Shown: one piece after another, positions 13,593 to 15,052 of the stretch
Layout: each line of letters opens with the position of its first letter
Position numbering within the stretch: the stretch's first letter is position 1
Assembly (NCBI GenBank): GCA_900551435.1
Contig: URVW01000057.1
Coordinates: forward strand, 1-15,052
DNA length: 15,052 nucleotides
Direction of reading: 5' to 3'
Source: an uncultured Faecalibacterium sp.
GTDB lineage: Bacteria > Bacillota > Clostridia > Oscillospirales > Ruminococcaceae
Program-made: the position numbers and the translations under genes
The notes under the pieces: generated by a model
What the model saw: the letters and a program-made list of their open reading frames with translations, nothing else
The model's database searches: none
What the model was told of the DNA's origin: nothing

Positions 13593-14129
13593 ATGAATAT
13601 TACAGTTTATCTTGGGGCAAACGAAGGAAATGATCCATGCTTACGAAGAGCAGTTGAGGAATTGGGGGCATGGATCGGAAGCAGCGGGAACGCACTGGTC
13701 TATGGCGGCTCCAAATCTGGGCTGATGGGTGCGCTTGCAGATAGCGTTTTGAAAGCCGGCGGAGAAGTAATAGGTGTTGAACCGAATTTTTTTATTGAAA
13801 ATGAATTTCAGCATAACGGATTAACCAAGCTGATCGTGACCGAGGACATGGCAGAGCGTAAAAATAAAATGATCGAGTTAGGCGAAGCTTTTATTGCCTT
13901 CCCCGGCGGCACGGGAACATTGGAGGAGATCGCAGAGGTTATGTCAAAAGTATCGTTAAAGCACTTGGACGCACCCTGCATTCTCTACAATCTGAACGGT
14001 TACTACGATGATCTGAAAGCACTTCTAAATCACATGATCGAAAAAGGACTGTCCTCCAAAGAGCGGCAGGAGGGAATCTATTTTGTTGAAGATCTGGATG
14101 ATATAAAGCGAATCTTGAGACTGGCATAA
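13593..14129 (+). CDS. LOG family protein (nucleotide 5'-monophosphate phosphoribohydrolase-like)
   Basis: A 178-residue LOG (Lonely Guy) family protein with a Rossmann-like fold. The diagnostic motifs are MAERKNKM (residues 86-93) and PGGTGTLEE (104-112), plus the early VYGGSKSGLMG (37-47). Characterised members cleave ribose 5-phosphate from (cytokinin-type) nucleotides; in bacteria some act on purine or other nucleotides. AGGAGG (13578-13583) is 9 nt before the ATG at 13593. The gene is clearly AT-richer than its neighbours: the 60 nt at 13741-13800 contain 22 G/C, against 37 in 13321-13380 of rpoD, and it uses codons such as TTA and ATA that are rare elsewhere in the window. This suggests more recent arrival. 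It is followed 67 nt later by the HD gene. Confidence 0.92.
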   Translation: MNITVYLGANEGNDPCLRRAVEELGAWIGSSGNALVYGGSKSGLMGALADSVLKAGGEVIGVEPNFFIENEFQHNGLTKLIVTEDMAERKNKMIELGEAFIAFPGGTGTLEEIAEVMSKVSLKHLDAPCILYNLNGYYDDLKALLNHMIEKGLSSKERQEGIYFVEDLDDIKRILRLA

Positions 14130-14196
14130 CTTCGCGTTTGCGGAGAGCAGCGGAACGGCCTTGCCAGTGCGCATTGGCAGAACAGGAGTGAAAACG

Positions 14197-14841
14197 ATGG
14201 AGCAGACGATTCAAAAAGCGATCGAGTTTATCAAGAATGTGTTCAAAGAGGACTTCAGCGGCCATGACTTTTATCATTCGATGCGCGTTTATCGGATGGC
14301 GCTGAAAATTGCAGAAGCCGAAAAGGCAGATACGGAAACAGTCGCCCTTGCGGCGCTGCTCCATGATGTGGACGATCGAAAGCTTTCGCCGCAGACGACC
14401 GCAAAAAAAGACCGTGCGGTGGGATTTATGCGCAGCCAGAATGTGCCGGAAGAGAAGATTCGGCAAATCTGCACGATCATCGATGAAATTTCCTTCAAGG
14501 GGACTGACTCCGTGCGGCCTTCGACCTTGGAAGGAAAGTGTGTGCAGGATGCGGACCGGCTGGATGCACTGGGAGCCATCGGCATTGCACGCACCTTCGC
14601 CTATGGCGGAAATCATAACCGTTCTATGTACGACCCGGACCAGCCTCCGCAGATAGGAATGGACCAGCAAGCCTATCAGAACAGCAACTCGTGCTCGCTG
14701 AATCATTTCTACGAAAAGCTGTTTTTGCTCGAAGAGATGATGAACACGGAATCCGGAAAAACGATCGCCGCAGAGCGGACGCAGTATATGAAGCAGTTCG
14801 TGGACCGGTTTCTGGCCGAATGGGATGGTCTGGACGACTGA
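14197..14841 (+). CDS. HD-domain phosphohydrolase, YpgQ-like
   Basis: A 214-residue HD-domain hydrolase. The metal ligands and family signature are visible: GHDFYHSMRVYRMA (residues 22-35, with H27), LLHDVDD (54-60, H56-D57), and VQDADRLDALGAIGIARTFAYGG (116-138, D118 and D120/D123). This pattern matches the YpgQ/YedJ group; Bacillus YpgQ is reported as a nucleoside triphosphate pyrophosphohydrolase, so nucleotide-pool cleaning is a reasonable role. The ATG at 14197 follows AGGAG (14184-14188) by 8 nt; a TTG at 14161 is in frame but has no site. It probably shares a transcript with the LOG gene, since no promoter is seen between them. A near-palindrome (14162-14179) precedes the ribosome site. 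Confidence 0.92.
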   Translation: MEQTIQKAIEFIKNVFKEDFSGHDFYHSMRVYRMALKIAEAEKADTETVALAALLHDVDDRKLSPQTTAKKDRAVGFMRSQNVPEEKIRQICTIIDEISFKGTDSVRPSTLEGKCVQDADRLDALGAIGIARTFAYGGNHNRSMYDPDQPPQIGMDQQAYQNSNSCSLNHFYEKLFLLEEMMNTESGKTIAAERTQYMKQFVDRFLAEWDGLDD

Positions 14842-14920
14842 AAAGTGTTTGATAAAGCGGCGGACCAATTCGGCCGGTTTGTGGGAAAAAGCTCGGAAAA
14901 GACCGTGGCAAAGGCGAATC

Positions 14921-14945
14921 TTCAAAAAATCTGAACTTTTTTGGA
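14921..14945 (+). terminator. Weak AT-rich hairpin, possible terminator of the HD gene
   Basis: TTCAAAAAA (14921-14929) pairs with TTTTTTGGA (14937-14945), loop of 7. The stem is nearly all A-T, so terminator function is doubtful. No other strong terminator is seen in 14842-14999. Confidence 0.3.
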
Positions 14946-14953
14946 AAAACCTC

Positions 14954-14982
14954 TTGCCAAATGATGTGCTTTATGGTAAACT
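14954..14982 (+). promoter_or_regulatory. Promoter of the tRNA-Thr gene
   Basis: TTGCCA (14954-14959), 17-nt spacer ending in TGG, TAAACT (14977-14982). Transcription would start near 14989, about 11 nt before the mature tRNA. Confidence 0.75.
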
Positions 14983-14999
14983 AATTGAGCTGTGATCGT

Positions 15000-15052
<53 letters not shown>

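Overview
The window looks like chromosome from a GC-rich gut Clostridia lineage (Oscillospiraceae/Ruminococcaceae; Faecalibacterium or a near relative such as Gemmiger or Subdoligranulum is my best guess). Reasons: a Firmicutes-type 5S rRNA, strong GGAGG ribosome sites, a primary sigma factor of SigA type, a clostridial-style FabG-like reductase, and GC-rich third codon positions in most genes. This assignment is an inference from style and gene content, not a database match.

Layout. 1-268: a 5S rRNA gene with its own promoter and terminator. 427-1640: two small GNAT acetyltransferases in one unit with promoter and terminator. 1652-7906: a four-gene unit of SWIM/SNF2 helicase, NlpC/P60 peptidase (ATGA overlap), M19 dipeptidase and a class A beta-lactamase-fold serine hydrolase. 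7932-7987: an imperfect hairpin. 8036-8815: a TSUP (TauE/SafE) membrane transporter, convergent with a DegV protein (8871-9731, minus strand) across a perfect 15-bp bidirectional terminator. 9732-9921: divergent promoters. 9922-10829: a short CPBP membrane protease overlapping tadA. 10897-11985: a promoter, a roughly 168-nt leader with extensive potential RNA structure, and an acidic-tailed SDR reductase resembling the EF-P 5-aminopentanone reductase YmfI. 12057-13442: rpoD/sigA. 13593-14841: a LOG-family protein and a YpgQ-like HD hydrolase, in AT-richer DNA. 15000-end: tRNA-Thr(GGT), cut by the window edge.

How the genes may work together. The NlpC/P60 and M19 enzymes lack signal peptides and together could turn imported or recycled murein peptides into free amino acids: a YkfC-type cleavage giving L-Ala-D-Glu, then an L,D-dipeptide cleavage by M19. 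The serine hydrolase lacks the deacylation glutamate of true beta-lactamases, so it is more likely a peptidase/esterase-like partner. Why a SNF2 ATPase is translationally coupled to them is unexplained. tadA, the YmfI-like reductase, rpoD, 5S rRNA and tRNA-Thr give the right half and both ends an information-processing theme.

Most promoters I could place carry an extended -10 of the form TGG-TATACT, and the sigma factor encoded here keeps the region 3.0 His/Glu pair (H304, E307) that reads such elements. I found no CRISPR array, insertion sequence, prophage or recognisable defence system. The least explained pieces are the structured leader at 10912-11079, the acidic insertion in the sigma factor, and the SNF2/murein-peptide gene unit.
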